Source: an uncultured Lachnospiraceae bacterium (lineage in GTDB: Bacteria > Bacillota > Clostridia > Lachnospirales > Lachnospiraceae). Taken from it: a DNA stretch of 64,000 nucleotides. Location: NCBI GenBank assembly GCA_947165275.1, contig CAMUZQ010000002.1, forward strand, positions 1 through 64,000. The letters run 5' to 3'. Every line of letters begins with the position of its first letter. Position 1 is the first letter of the stretch. Below, in pieces: positions 34,962 through 43,954 of this stretch. The notes below the pieces were generated by a model, which was given only the letters and a program-made list of their open reading frames with translations, was not told the DNA's origin and searched no databases. A program made the position numbers and the translations under genes.

Positions 34962-36232
34962 CGCCTGTCACCTCCCCTTATCAGAGTGCTGCCCGGCAGG
35001 AGCCTGCCGTTAGGAAAATCATCCTCTGTAAAGCAGCCTGCAGCCACGGAGTTTTTGCCTATGCTGACTCCGTCAGGAATCACGCTTCTCTCTCCTATGG
35101 TGACGAGACCGTGATTGTATATATCGGGGCGGGTGTCGTTTTCGGCCTCCTCGCCGGTGCCGAGGCGGACATTATCACCGATCGTCACATCCTCCGCGAT
35201 TATGGCCTTTTCGATGAAGCAGCCCTTCCCGATGTGGACGCCGTTCATAATGATGGAATCCCTTATCTCGGTGCCCTCGCCCACGATCACGTCGCCGCCC
35301 ATCACGGAGGCGCAGACCCTGCCGTAGATGCCGGTCCGCTCTCCCACAATTGTCCGCTCTACATAGGCATTATTGCCCACATAGGTAGGAGGCACGGCCT
35401 GGGCCTTGGTATATATCTTCCAGTATTCCTCATAGAGATTGAATTCGGGGATGATATCTATGAGCTCCATATTCGCTTCCCAGTAGGAATAGAGAGTACC
35501 TACATCCTTCCAGTAGGAATTGAATTCATAAGCGAATATATTCTCCTTCTTTTCGTGGCAATAAGGGATCACATGCTTGCCGAAGTCAAGATTCGGCTGG
35601 TCGGCATTTGCCATGAGGGCTTCCCTTAAGGTCTTCCAGGAGAAGATATATATTCCCATGGAGGCCAGATTGCTGCGGGGCTGCTTCGGCTTTTCCTGGA
35701 ATTCGGTAATGCGCTTGCCCTCATCAGTCACGACGATGCCGAACCTGCCGGCCTCCTCCATGGGCACCGGCATCACCGCAAGTGTGACTGTGGCGCCCTT
35801 TTTCTTATGGAAATCCAGCATGACCTCATAATCCATCTTGTAAATATGATCGCCGGAAAGGATGAGCACATAATCCGGATTGAAGCTCTCCATATATTCG
35901 ATATTCTGATATATGGCATTGGCTGTGCCTGTATACCAGTCGGTGTTTATATTGCGCTCGAAGGGCGGAAGCACTGTGACGCCGCCTATATTCCTGTCGA
36001 GATCCCAGGGGATGCCTATCCCGATGTGGGTATTGAGCCTTAAGGGCTGATACTGGGTCAGCACTCCGACTGTGTCTATGCCTGAATTAATGCAGTTTGA
36101 AAGCGGAAAATCGATTATGCGGTACCGTCCCCCGAAGGGTACCGCAGGTTTAGCCATACGGGTCGTCAGAACCCCGAGTCTGCTTCCCTGTCCCCCGGCA
36201 AGAAGCATGGCTATCATTTCTTTCTTAACCAT
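34958..36232 (-). CDS. glgC: Glucose-1-phosphate adenylyltransferase GlgC
   Basis: A 424-residue enzyme that makes ADP-glucose, the glycogen synthase substrate. The active-site loop [16 protein letters not shown], the substrate-binding [12 protein letters not shown] and GDHIYKMDY are intact, and a hexapeptide beta-helix forms the C-terminus. First gene of glgC-glgD-pth-mfd. A minus-strand -10 TAAAAT (36282-36277) is present about 45 bases upstream, but its -35 is weak. The glgP gene 5 kb away supplies the degradative side of glycogen metabolism. Confidence 0.96.
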   Translation of the reverse strand: MVKKEMIAMLLAGGQGSRLGVLTTRMAKPAVPFGGRYRIIDFPLSNCINSGIDTVGVLTQYQPLRLNTHIGIGIPWDLDRNIGGVTVLPPFERNINTDWYTGTANAIYQNIEYMESFNPDYVLILSGDHIYKMDYEVMLDFHKKKGATVTLAVMPVPMEEAGRFGIVVTDEGKRITEFQEKPKQPRSNLASMGIYIFSWKTLREALMANADQPNLDFGKHVIPYCHEKKENIFAYEFNSYWKDVGTLYSYWEANMELIDIIPEFNLYEEYWKIYTKAQAVPPTYVGNNAYVERTIVGERTGIYGRVCASVMGGDVIVGEGTEIRDSIIMNGVHIGKGCFIEKAIIAEDVTIGDNVRLGTGEEAENDTRPDIYNHGLVTIGERSVIPDGVSIGKNSVAAGCFTEDDFPNGRLLPGSTLIRGGDRR

Positions 36233-36328
36233 ATGATCCTTCTCCTTAAATGCGTATTCAAATATCTGACTTAAATTTTATCATAATTTCGTCAGGTTTT
36301 GTCATATACATAAGAAAAAAGGAGGTGA

Positions 36329-36358
36329 TTGATAATATACTTGTTGTTATGATAGAAT
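36329..36358 (+). promoter_or_regulatory. Promoter of pncB
   Basis: TTGATA (36329-36334) and TAGAAT (36353-36358) with 18 bases; TG one base before the -10 gives an extended -10 as well. It places the transcript start near 36365 and excludes the in-frame TTG at 36366 as start codon. Confidence 0.6.
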
Positions 36359-36401
36359 ACATTGTTTGAAGGTGTCGATCAAAAGGCCGGAAAGGGGCAA
36401 T

Positions 36402-37853
36402 ATGGACAGACAGAATCTTACATTATTAACAGATCTATACGAGCTCACTATGATGCAGGGCTATTTCAAGAATGAAAACGCCAACCAGACCGTGATATTC
36501 GATATGTTTTACCGGACTAATCCCCTGGAGAGCGGATATGCGGTGATGGCAGGCCTGGAGCAGGTCATACAGTACATCAAGGAGCTTAGATTTGATGCGG
36601 AGGATATCGAGTATTTACGGGGACTGGGGATATTCCAGGAGGATTTTCTGGAGTACCTGAAGGATTTCAGATTCACGGGATCGGTCTGGTCCATACCCGA
36701 GGGTGAGGTCATATTTCCCAGGGAGCCTCTCGTAAAGGTGATAGCTCCCATAATGCAGGCGCAGCTTGTGGAGACGGCGATACTTAATATCATAAACCAC
36801 CAGTCACTCATAGCGACAAAAACAGCCAGGGTATGCTATGCGGCCCGCGGGGACGGGGTCATGGAGTTCGGCCTGAGGCGGGCCCAGGGACCAGACGCAG
36901 GGACATACGGCGCAAGGGCTGCGATGATAGGAGGCTGCATAGGCACCTCCAATGTACTCGCGGGACAGCTTTTTGATGTGCCCGTAAAGGGAACAAATGC
37001 GCATTCATGGGTGATGAGCTTCCCTGATGAGCTTACGGCCTTCAGGAAATATGCGGAGATATATCCCGATGCCTGCCTGCTCATAGCAGATACCTATGAT
37101 ACACTCAAATCCGGAGTACCGAATGCCATAAAGGTATTTACGGAGCTCAGGGAAAAGGGAATACATCCGAAGCTCTACGGAGTCAGGTTTGATTCGGGAG
37201 ATCTGGCATATCTTTCAAAGAAGGCAAGAAAGATGCTTGATGAGGCGGGCTTCCCCGACGCGGTGCTCTCCGCATCGAATGATCTGGATGAATTCCTCAT
37301 AGATTCACTGAAGGTGCAGGGAGCGATGATAACCAGCTGGGGCGTGGGCACGAATCTCATAACCTCAAAGGACTGGCCTGCCTTCGGCGGAGTGTACAAG
37401 CTTGCAGGCATAGTCAATGAGGACGGCAGCTGCACGCCGAAGATCAAGCTTTCGGAGAATTCTGAGAAGATAACCAATCCGGGGAATAAGAAGATAATAA
37501 GGGTATATGACAGTGAGGGCAAGGTGAAGGCAGATCTTATCTGTCTGATAGAGGAGGAATTCGATCCGAAGGAGGACCTGATCCTTTTCGATCCCCAGGA
37601 GCCCTGGAAGAGGACAAGGCTCAAGGGCGGTGAGTATACCATGAGGGAGCTTATGATACAGGTATTTGACAAGGGGGAGTGTGTATATACTTCGCCATCC
37701 GTCATGGAGATGAGGGATTACTGTCGGAAAGAGCTGGATACACTTTGGGATGAGACGAGGAGGCTTGTGAATCCGCATAAGGTTTATGTGGATCTGTCGC
37801 AGAAGCTGTATGATATGAAGCTGAATCTGCTGGACGAGATGAGTATGAGGTGA
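36402..37853 (+). CDS. pncB: Nicotinate phosphoribosyltransferase
   Basis: A 483-residue enzyme of NAD salvage that joins nicotinate and PRPP to nicotinate mononucleotide. MDRQNLTLLTDLYELTMMQG is the typical start; FGLRRAQGPDAGTYGARAAM and GVRFDSGDLAYLSKKAR are the conserved PRPP/nicotinate site blocks, the latter with the phosphate-binding Asp and Gly. ATG 36402 is chosen because AAGGGG precedes it and the promoter lies just upstream. The last codons are the first unit of a direct repeat that runs past the stop. Confidence 0.95.
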   Translation: MDRQNLTLLTDLYELTMMQGYFKNENANQTVIFDMFYRTNPLESGYAVMAGLEQVIQYIKELRFDAEDIEYLRGLGIFQEDFLEYLKDFRFTGSVWSIPEGEVIFPREPLVKVIAPIMQAQLVETAILNIINHQSLIATKTARVCYAARGDGVMEFGLRRAQGPDAGTYGARAAMIGGCIGTSNVLAGQLFDVPVKGTNAHSWVMSFPDELTAFRKYAEIYPDACLLIADTYDTLKSGVPNAIKVFTELREKGIHPKLYGVRFDSGDLAYLSKKARKMLDEAGFPDAVLSASNDLDEFLIDSLKVQGAMITSWGVGTNLITSKDWPAFGGVYKLAGIVNEDGSCTPKIKLSENSEKITNPGNKKIIRVYDSEGKVKADLICLIEEEFDPKEDLILFDPQEPWKRTRLKGGEYTMRELMIQVFDKGECVYTSPSVMEMRDYCRKELDTLWDETRRLVNPHKVYVDLSQKLYDMKLNLLDEMSMR

Positions 37854-37918
37854 ACGTGAGATGACACTGTGAAGAGGGCAGGGGATGAGTATAAGATAAC
37901 ACTGTGAAGAGGCCTGAT
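37838..37918 (+). repeat. Direct repeat spanning the pncB stop codon, two copies
   Basis: GATGAGTAT and ACACTGTGAAGAG occur at 37838/37864 and again at 37884/37899. The second copy lacks about 11 bases in the middle. The first contains the pncB stop. The array runs directly into the inverted-repeat element that starts at 37911. Confidence 0.75.
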
Positions 37919-38201
37919 GAGATGAGATGTTTTCAGCGCCGTACTTTTTCGAGGCGTGATGTCACTTAGAAAGTGCTCCTAAACTCAGGGGCTCGCGTAC
38001 ATGGATGTACGCGAGAGGCATTCCTGCAAAATATGCCCTTTGGCATATTTTGAGCGCCGTTTAGATGCGCCGGGCGCATCTGGCGCCGAGACATGGATGT
38101 GAATAATGCCGGCCCCGTGGGGAGCCAATACATAAATGCACTTTCTTAGTGACATAGCTGAGAAAAAACTGCAAGCTGAAAATATCTCATTTCAGCAGGC
38201 C
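37911..38201. other. 291-bp nested inverted-repeat element (MITE-like or structured RNA)
   Basis: The arms 37911-37976 and 38138-38201 are inverted copies: the outer 27 bases match at 24 (two of the three differences would be G-U pairs in RNA), the inner 18 (from ATGTCACTTAGAAAGTGC) match at 17, with a looser middle. Between them are three strong hairpins: CTCGCGTACAT/ATGTACGCGAG (37992-38015, 11 bp), CAAAATATGCC/GGCATATTTTG (38027-38052, 11 bp) and AGATGCGC/GCGCATCT (38063-38081, 8 bp) set in an outer GCGCC/GGCGC stem, plus a GGCCCC/GGGG fold near 38111. No reading frame, T-box motif or clear target-site duplication is seen. It fills the pncB-ileS gap. Confidence 0.75.
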
Positions 38202-38211
38202 AGGCACACAG

Positions 38212-38239
38212 TGAACATACTTCATATTATAAGTATTAT
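38212..38239 (+). promoter_or_regulatory. Possible ileS promoter
   Basis: TGAACA (38212-38217) and TATTAT (38234-38239), 16 bases apart, just outside the inverted-repeat element. Weak match. Confidence 0.3.
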
Positions 38240-38284
38240 TTACAAAGGAATTCATAGTAAGAAATAAAAAATCAGGAGAGAAAA

Positions 38285-41200
38285 ATGTATCAGAAAGTTA
38301 ACACAGATCTGAATTTCGTGGACCGGGAGAGGGAGGTCGAGAAGTTCTGGAAGGATGAGGACATCTTCATGAAGTCCATGGAGATCCGAAAGGACGGACC
38401 TATCTATACCTTTTATGACGGACCGCCCACGGCAAACGGCAAGCCCCATATAGGGCATGTGCTTACCAGGGTCATCAAGGATATGATCCCGAGATACCGT
38501 ACCATGAAGGGGTATTATGTGCCGAGGAAGGCTGGATGGGATACCCACGGACTCCCGGTGGAGCTCGAGGTCGAGAAAAAGCTGGGACTTGACGGCAAGG
38601 ACCAGATAGAGGAATACGGACTGGAGCCTTTCATAGGAGAATGTAAGGAATCTGTCTGGAAATATAAGGGCATGTGGGAGAAATTCTCAGGGCAGGTAGG
38701 CTTCTGGGCCGATATGGACGATCCCTATGTCACATATCATGACGACTTCATAGAGTCCGAATGGTGGGCTTTAAAGCAGATATATGACAAGGGTCTCCTG
38801 TATAAGGGCTTCAAGATAGTCCCTTATTGTCCCAGGTGCGGGACTCCGCTCTCGTCACATGAGGTGGCGCAGGGCTATAAGGCAGTGAAGGAGCGCTCGG
38901 CCATAGCAAGGTTTCAGGTAAAGGGTGAGGAGAATAAATACATCCTGGCATGGACCACAACCCCCTGGACCCTGCCCTCAAACGTGGCTCTCTGCGTGAA
39001 TCCCGATGAGGAATACTGCGAGGTAAAGACAGCAGACGGATATGATTACATCATGGCTAAGGCCCTGCTCGAGAAGGTGCTCGGCGGAGAGGACGCGCCC
39101 ACGAGCCCCTATGAGATAATAAAGACCTGCAGCGGATCAGAGCTTTGCGGCATAGAATACGTGCCTCTCTTTGAATGCGCTGCGGCAGAGGCTGAGAGAC
39201 AGCATAAAAAGGCGCATTACATCGTGGCGGACGGCTATGTCACCATGGAGGACGGTACCGGAGTGGTACATATAGCTCCTGCCTTCGGTGAGGACGACGC
39301 GAGAGTAGGAAGGGCGAATGACCTGCCTCTGGTACAGTTTGTCGATGACAAGGGGCATATGACGGAGCAGACCCCCGTAGCCGGGCTTTTCGTGAAGGAC
39401 GCGGATCCCGAGATACTCAAGGATCTGGACAGGAGAGGGCTTTTATTCTCGGCTCCGAAATTCGAGCATGATTATCCTTTCTGCTGGAGATGCGACACGC
39501 CGCTCATATATTATGCAAGGGAATCCTGGTTCATCAAGGTGACCGAGGTCAAGGACCAGATGATCGAGAATAATAAAAAGATCAACTGGATCCCCCAGAA
39601 TATAGGCACGGGAAGATTCGGAGAGTGGCTCAATAATATCCAGGACTGGGCAGTATCCAGAAACAGATACTGGGGGACGCCCTTGAATATCTGGGAGTGC
39701 CCCGACTGCGGAGAGAGGCTTTCCGTAGGCTCCAGGGAGGAGCTGTATAAGCTCACGGGACTGGAGGAGGCAAAGACTGTGGAGCTCCACAGGCCCTTCA
39801 TAGACAGATTCACCATCAAATGCGCAAAATGCGGCGGTGAGATGAAGAGAGTGCCCGAGGTCATAGACTGCTGGTTTGATTCAGGTGCGATGCCTTTCGC
39901 ACAGCATCATTATCCCTTCGAGAATAAGGAGCTTTTCGAGCAGCAGTATCCGGCAGCCTTCATATCAGAGGCAGTGGACCAGACCAGGGGATGGTTTTAT
40001 TCCCTTCATGCAGAGTCAACACTGCTTTTCGGCAAGCCCGCATATGAAAATGTCATAGTACTGGGGCTTGTGCTCGATGAGGACGGCAATAAGATGAGCA
40101 AATCAAAGGGGAATTCCGTGGATCCTTTTGATGCCCTGGACCGTTTCGGAGCGGATGCCATCAGATGGTATTTCTATATCAATTCCGCGCCCTGGCTTCC
40201 AAACAGGTTCCATGACAAGGCAGTGGTGGAGTGCCAGAGGAAATTCATGGGAACCCTGTGGAATACCTACGCCTTCTTCGTGCTCTATGCGAATATAGAC
40301 GATTTCGACGCATCAAAATATAAGCTGGAGCCTGAGAAGCTCGCAGTGATGGACAAATGGATACTTTCAAAGCTGAATTCCTGCATCAGGCAGACAGATG
40401 CTTATCTTAATGATTACAGGATAACAGAGGCAGCCAAGTGCCTGCAGGATTTTGTGGATGATATGAGCAACTGGTATGTGAGACGCTCCAGAGAGAGATT
40501 CTGGGCATCGGGCATGGAGCAGGATAAGATAAATGCTTACATGACGCTCTATACCTGCCTTGTAAATATATCTAAGGCAGCGGCTCCCATGATACCCTTC
40601 ATGACAGAGGAGATATATCAGAATCTCGTGCTCTCGGTCGACAAGAGCCAGCCCGAATCCATACATCTTACTGATTATCCCGTATGTGATGAGAGCATGG
40701 TGGATGAGAAGCTTGAGCATGACATGGATGAGGTCCTTGATATAGTAGTGCTGGGCCGCGCCGCAAGAAATGCAGTGAATATCAAAAACCGCCAGCCCAT
40801 CGCAAGGATGTATGTGAAGGCCGGCGAGACGCTCTCGGACTTCTATACGGATATCGTGGCGGATGAGCTTAATGTAAAAGAGGTGGTATTCTCCGATGAT
40901 GTGAGGGGATATACGACCTATACCTTCAAGCCGCAGCTGCGCACTGTAGGCCCGAAATACGGCAAGCAGCTGGGTGCCATCCGTGAATATCTCTCAAAGA
41001 TAGACGGCAATGCAGCCATGGACCAGCTTAATGCCGGAGAGGAGCTGCGCCTCGAGGCCGACGGAGTGGAGATAGTCCTCGAAAAGGAGGATCTGCTGAT
41101 AGAGATGACCTCGAAGGAGGGCTTCGTGGAGCAGGGCGATAATAAGATCACAGTAGTCCTTGATACGAATCTCACACCGGAGCTCATAGAAGAGGGCTTC

Positions 41201-41440
41201 GTGCGCGAGCTTATCTCCAAGGTCCAGAATATGAGAAAAGAAGCCGGTTTTGAGGTCATGGACAGGATCACCGTATATGAAAAGGATAATGAGGTCCTGG
41301 CAAAGTACCTTATGGACAACAGGGACTTCGTATTGAAGGAGGTCATGGCTTCCGACATAGTCACAGGCTCCGTGGACGGATATACCAGGGAATGGGATAT
41401 CAACGGCGAGCATGTGACGCTTGGTGTGAAGAAGAACTGA
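38285..41440 (+). CDS. ileS: Isoleucyl-tRNA synthetase
   Basis: A 1051-residue class I synthetase that charges tRNA-Ile. HIGH is at residues 55-58 (KPHIGHVL), KMSKS at about 603-607 (NKMSKSKGNSVDPFDALDRF), the editing domain contains WTTTPWTLPSNVAL, and the anticodon-binding domain follows with NWYVRRSRERFWASG. The length and type resemble the longer eukaryote-like IleRS (class often linked to mupirocin tolerance); that is inference. The ribosome site AGGAGAG is good. No T-box leader is present in front of it, unlike many Firmicutes ileS genes. Confidence 0.97.
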   Translation: MYQKVNTDLNFVDREREVEKFWKDEDIFMKSMEIRKDGPIYTFYDGPPTANGKPHIGHVLTRVIKDMIPRYRTMKGYYVPRKAGWDTHGLPVELEVEKKLGLDGKDQIEEYGLEPFIGECKESVWKYKGMWEKFSGQVGFWADMDDPYVTYHDDFIESEWWALKQIYDKGLLYKGFKIVPYCPRCGTPLSSHEVAQGYKAVKERSAIARFQVKGEENKYILAWTTTPWTLPSNVALCVNPDEEYCEVKTADGYDYIMAKALLEKVLGGEDAPTSPYEIIKTCSGSELCGIEYVPLFECAAAEAERQHKKAHYIVADGYVTMEDGTGVVHIAPAFGEDDARVGRANDLPLVQFVDDKGHMTEQTPVAGLFVKDADPEILKDLDRRGLLFSAPKFEHDYPFCWRCDTPLIYYARESWFIKVTEVKDQMIENNKKINWIPQNIGTGRFGEWLNNIQDWAVSRNRYWGTPLNIWECPDCGERLSVGSREELYKLTGLEEAKTVELHRPFIDRFTIKCAKCGGEMKRVPEVIDCWFDSGAMPFAQHHYPFENKELFEQQYPAAFISEAVDQTRGWFYSLHAESTLLFGKPAYENVIVLGLVLDEDGNKMSKSKGNSVDPFDALDRFGADAIRWYFYINSAPWLPNRFHDKAVVECQRKFMGTLWNTYAFFVLYANIDDFDASKYKLEPEKLAVMDKWILSKLNSCIRQTDAYLNDYRITEAAKCLQDFVDDMSNWYVRRSRERFWASGMEQDKINAYMTLYTCLVNISKAAAPMIPFMTEEIYQNLVLSVDKSQPESIHLTDYPVCDESMVDEKLEHDMDEVLDIVVLGRAARNAVNIKNRQPIARMYVKAGETLSDFYTDIVADELNVKEVVFSDDVRGYTTYTFKPQLRTVGPKYGKQLGAIREYLSKIDGNAAMDQLNAGEELRLEADGVEIVLEKEDLLIEMTSKEGFVEQGDNKITVVLDTNLTPELIEEGFVRELISKVQNMRKEAGFEVMDRITVYEKDNEVLAKYLMDNRDFVLKEVMASDIVTGSVDGYTREWDINGEHVTLGVKKN

Positions 41441-41470
41441 AAACAAAATAACATAGATTAAGGAGAGAAT

Positions 41471-43954
41471 ATGCTATCTACAAACACAACTTTTGACAAG
41501 GAGGCCTTCAAAAAAGAGGTCCGTGAGCAGGTCAAGGTCCTCTACAGAAGGACTCTGCAGGAGGCGAGCCCGCAGCAGGTCTACCAGGCAGTCTGCTACG
41601 CGGTGAAGGACACCATCATCGACAACTGGATGAAGACCCAGAAGGCAATGGATGCCCAGGATCCGAAGACTGTGTATTATATGTCGATGGAATTCCTGAT
41701 GGGACGCGCACTGGGCAATAATCTCATCAATCTCTGCGAATATAAGGAAGTGAAAAAAGCTTTGAAGGAGCTTGATATCGACCTTAATGAGGTGGAGGAC
41801 CAGGAGCCGGATGCAGCGCTTGGAAACGGAGGCCTCGGAAGGCTTGCAGCCTGCTTCCTTGATTCGCTGGCAACCCTGAGCTATCCGGCATACGGCTGCG
41901 GCATCAGATACAGATACGGCATGTTCAAGCAGAAGATCAGGGACGGATATCAGATAGAGGCTCCCGATGACTGGCTGAGAGACGGCAATCCCTTCGAGCT
42001 CAGACGCCATGAGTACAAGAAGGAGGTCAAATTCGGCGGCTATGTAAGGGTTGAGACAGATGAGAATGGCCGTAACAAATTCATCCAGGAGGGATATCAG
42101 TCAGTAAACGCGATACCCTACGATATGCCCATAGTAGGCTACGGCAACGGCATAGTCAATACTCTCCGCATATGGGACGCAGAGCCCGTGGAATGCTTCG
42201 AGCTGGATTCCTTTGACAAGGGTGATTATCACAAGGCTGTGGAGCAGGACAATCTGGCAAGGAATATAGTAGAGGTCCTCTATCCGAATGACAACCACTA
42301 TGCCGGCAAGGAGCTCAGACTCAAGCAGCAGTACTTCTTCATCTCCGCATCAGTGCAGGAGGCAGTGGCAAAATATATGAGGAAGCACGATGATATCAGG
42401 AAATTTGCCGACAAGAATGTATTCCAGCTCAATGATACCCATCCTACGGTGGCAGTACCCGAGCTTATGAGGATACTCATGGACGAGCAGGGACTCACCT
42501 GGGACGAGGCATGGGCAGTGACCACAAGGACCTGCGCATATACAAACCATACCATCATGAGCGAGGCGCTGGAGAAATGGCCCCTCGAGCTTTTCTCAAG
42601 GCTGCTCCCCCGTATCTATCAGATCGTGGAGGAGATAAACCGTCGCTTCTGCCTGCATATCAGCGAGAAATATCCCGGTGATCAGGAGAAGATAAGAAAG
42701 ATGGCCATAGTCTATGACGGCCAGGTACGCATGGCAAATCTCGCCATCTGCGCAGGCTTCTCAGTAAACGGCGTGGCAAGGCTCCATACAGAGATATTAA
42801 AGAAGCAGGAGCTCAAGGACTTCTATGAGATGTTCCCTGAGAAGTTCAATAATAAGACAAACGGCATCACCCAGAGACGTTTCCTCCTTCACGGAAATCC
42901 TCTCCTCGCAGAATGGGTCACAGACCATGTGGGACCTGACTGGATCACGGATCTCTCCGCCATCAAGGGCGTGGAGGTATATGCCGATGATAAAAAGGCG
43001 CAGAAGGAATTCATGAATATCAAATACAAGAATAAGGAGCGCCTTGCAAAATACATCCTCGAGCATAACGGCGTAGAGGTGGATCCCAGATCAATATTTG
43101 ATGTCCAGGTAAAGAGACTGCATGAATACAAGAGACAGCTCTTAAACATCCTGCATGTCATGTATCTTTATAATAAAATAAAGGCCAATCCGACCATGGA
43201 ATTCACACCCAGGACCTTCATTTTCGGCGCCAAGGCGGCAGCGGGCTACAAGATCGCCAAGCTTACGATCAAGCTCATAAACAGCGTGGCCGAGGTGGTG
43301 AATAATGACGCTTCCATCGGAGGCAAGATCAAGGTCGTATTCATCGAGGATTACAGGGTGTCAAATGCAGAGATGATATTTGCTGCAGCAGATGTCTCAG
43401 AGCAGATCTCGACTGCATCCAAGGAGGCTTCCGGCACAGGAAACATGAAATTCATGCTGAATGGAGCACTTACCATAGGCACTATGGACGGAGCCAATGT
43501 GGAGATGGCAGAGGAGGTAGGAGAGGAGAATATGTTCATCTTCGGAATGTCCTCTGATGAGGTCATAGGCTATGAGAATAACGGCGGCTACGATCCCATG
43601 ACTATCTTCAACAGCGATCAGGATATAAGGGACGTGCTCATGCAGCTCATAAACGGCTTTTATTCAAAGTCGGATCCGGAGAGGTTCAGGGATATATATA
43701 ATTCCCTGCTTAATACCCAGTCCACCTCCAAGGCGGATACGTATTTCATACTGAAGGATTTCCGCAGCTATGCAGAGGCTCAGGAAAAGGTTGAGGAATG
43801 CTATAAGGACGAGACCGGATGGGCCCGCAAGGCAATACTCAATACGGCAGCCGCAGGGAAATTCTCCTCAGACCGTACCATACAGGAGTATGTGGACGAG
43901 CTCTGGCATCTTGACAAGATAAATCTCAAGAAGCCCGGCATAAGGAAGAAGTGA
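41471..43954 (+). CDS. glgP: Glycogen/maltodextrin phosphorylase
   Basis: An 827-residue PLP enzyme that releases glucose 1-phosphate from glycogen or maltodextrin ends. The PLP motif EASGTGNMKFMLNG places the Schiff-base lysine near residue 659; MEFLMGRALGNNLINL and NGGLGRLAACFLDS form the N-terminal domain signatures. Complete. Ribosome site AAGGAGAG. It lies on the strand opposite to glgC-glgD, 5 kb away, so synthesis and breakdown genes are separately controlled. The next gene overlaps its stop by four bases (GTGA). Confidence 0.97.
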   Translation: MLSTNTTFDKEAFKKEVREQVKVLYRRTLQEASPQQVYQAVCYAVKDTIIDNWMKTQKAMDAQDPKTVYYMSMEFLMGRALGNNLINLCEYKEVKKALKELDIDLNEVEDQEPDAALGNGGLGRLAACFLDSLATLSYPAYGCGIRYRYGMFKQKIRDGYQIEAPDDWLRDGNPFELRRHEYKKEVKFGGYVRVETDENGRNKFIQEGYQSVNAIPYDMPIVGYGNGIVNTLRIWDAEPVECFELDSFDKGDYHKAVEQDNLARNIVEVLYPNDNHYAGKELRLKQQYFFISASVQEAVAKYMRKHDDIRKFADKNVFQLNDTHPTVAVPELMRILMDEQGLTWDEAWAVTTRTCAYTNHTIMSEALEKWPLELFSRLLPRIYQIVEEINRRFCLHISEKYPGDQEKIRKMAIVYDGQVRMANLAICAGFSVNGVARLHTEILKKQELKDFYEMFPEKFNNKTNGITQRRFLLHGNPLLAEWVTDHVGPDWITDLSAIKGVEVYADDKKAQKEFMNIKYKNKERLAKYILEHNGVEVDPRSIFDVQVKRLHEYKRQLLNILHVMYLYNKIKANPTMEFTPRTFIFGAKAAAGYKIAKLTIKLINSVAEVVNNDASIGGKIKVVFIEDYRVSNAEMIFAAADVSEQISTASKEASGTGNMKFMLNGALTIGTMDGANVEMAEEVGEENMFIFGMSSDEVIGYENNGGYDPMTIFNSDQDIRDVLMQLINGFYSKSDPERFRDIYNSLLNTQSTSKADTYFILKDFRSYAEAQEKVEECYKDETGWARKAILNTAAAGKFSSDRTIQEYVDELWHLDKINLKKPGIRKK

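Noticed and set aside
36366-36401. Upstream TTG start for pncB
   Set aside because: It coincides with the predicted transcription start and has no ribosome site; ATG 36402 has both a site and a family-typical N-terminus.
37854-38284. T-box leader for ileS
   Set aside because: Firmicutes ileS genes often have one, but no T-box core sequence (GGTGGNACCGCG type) nor the specifier-loop layout could be found; the region is occupied by the nested inverted-repeat element.
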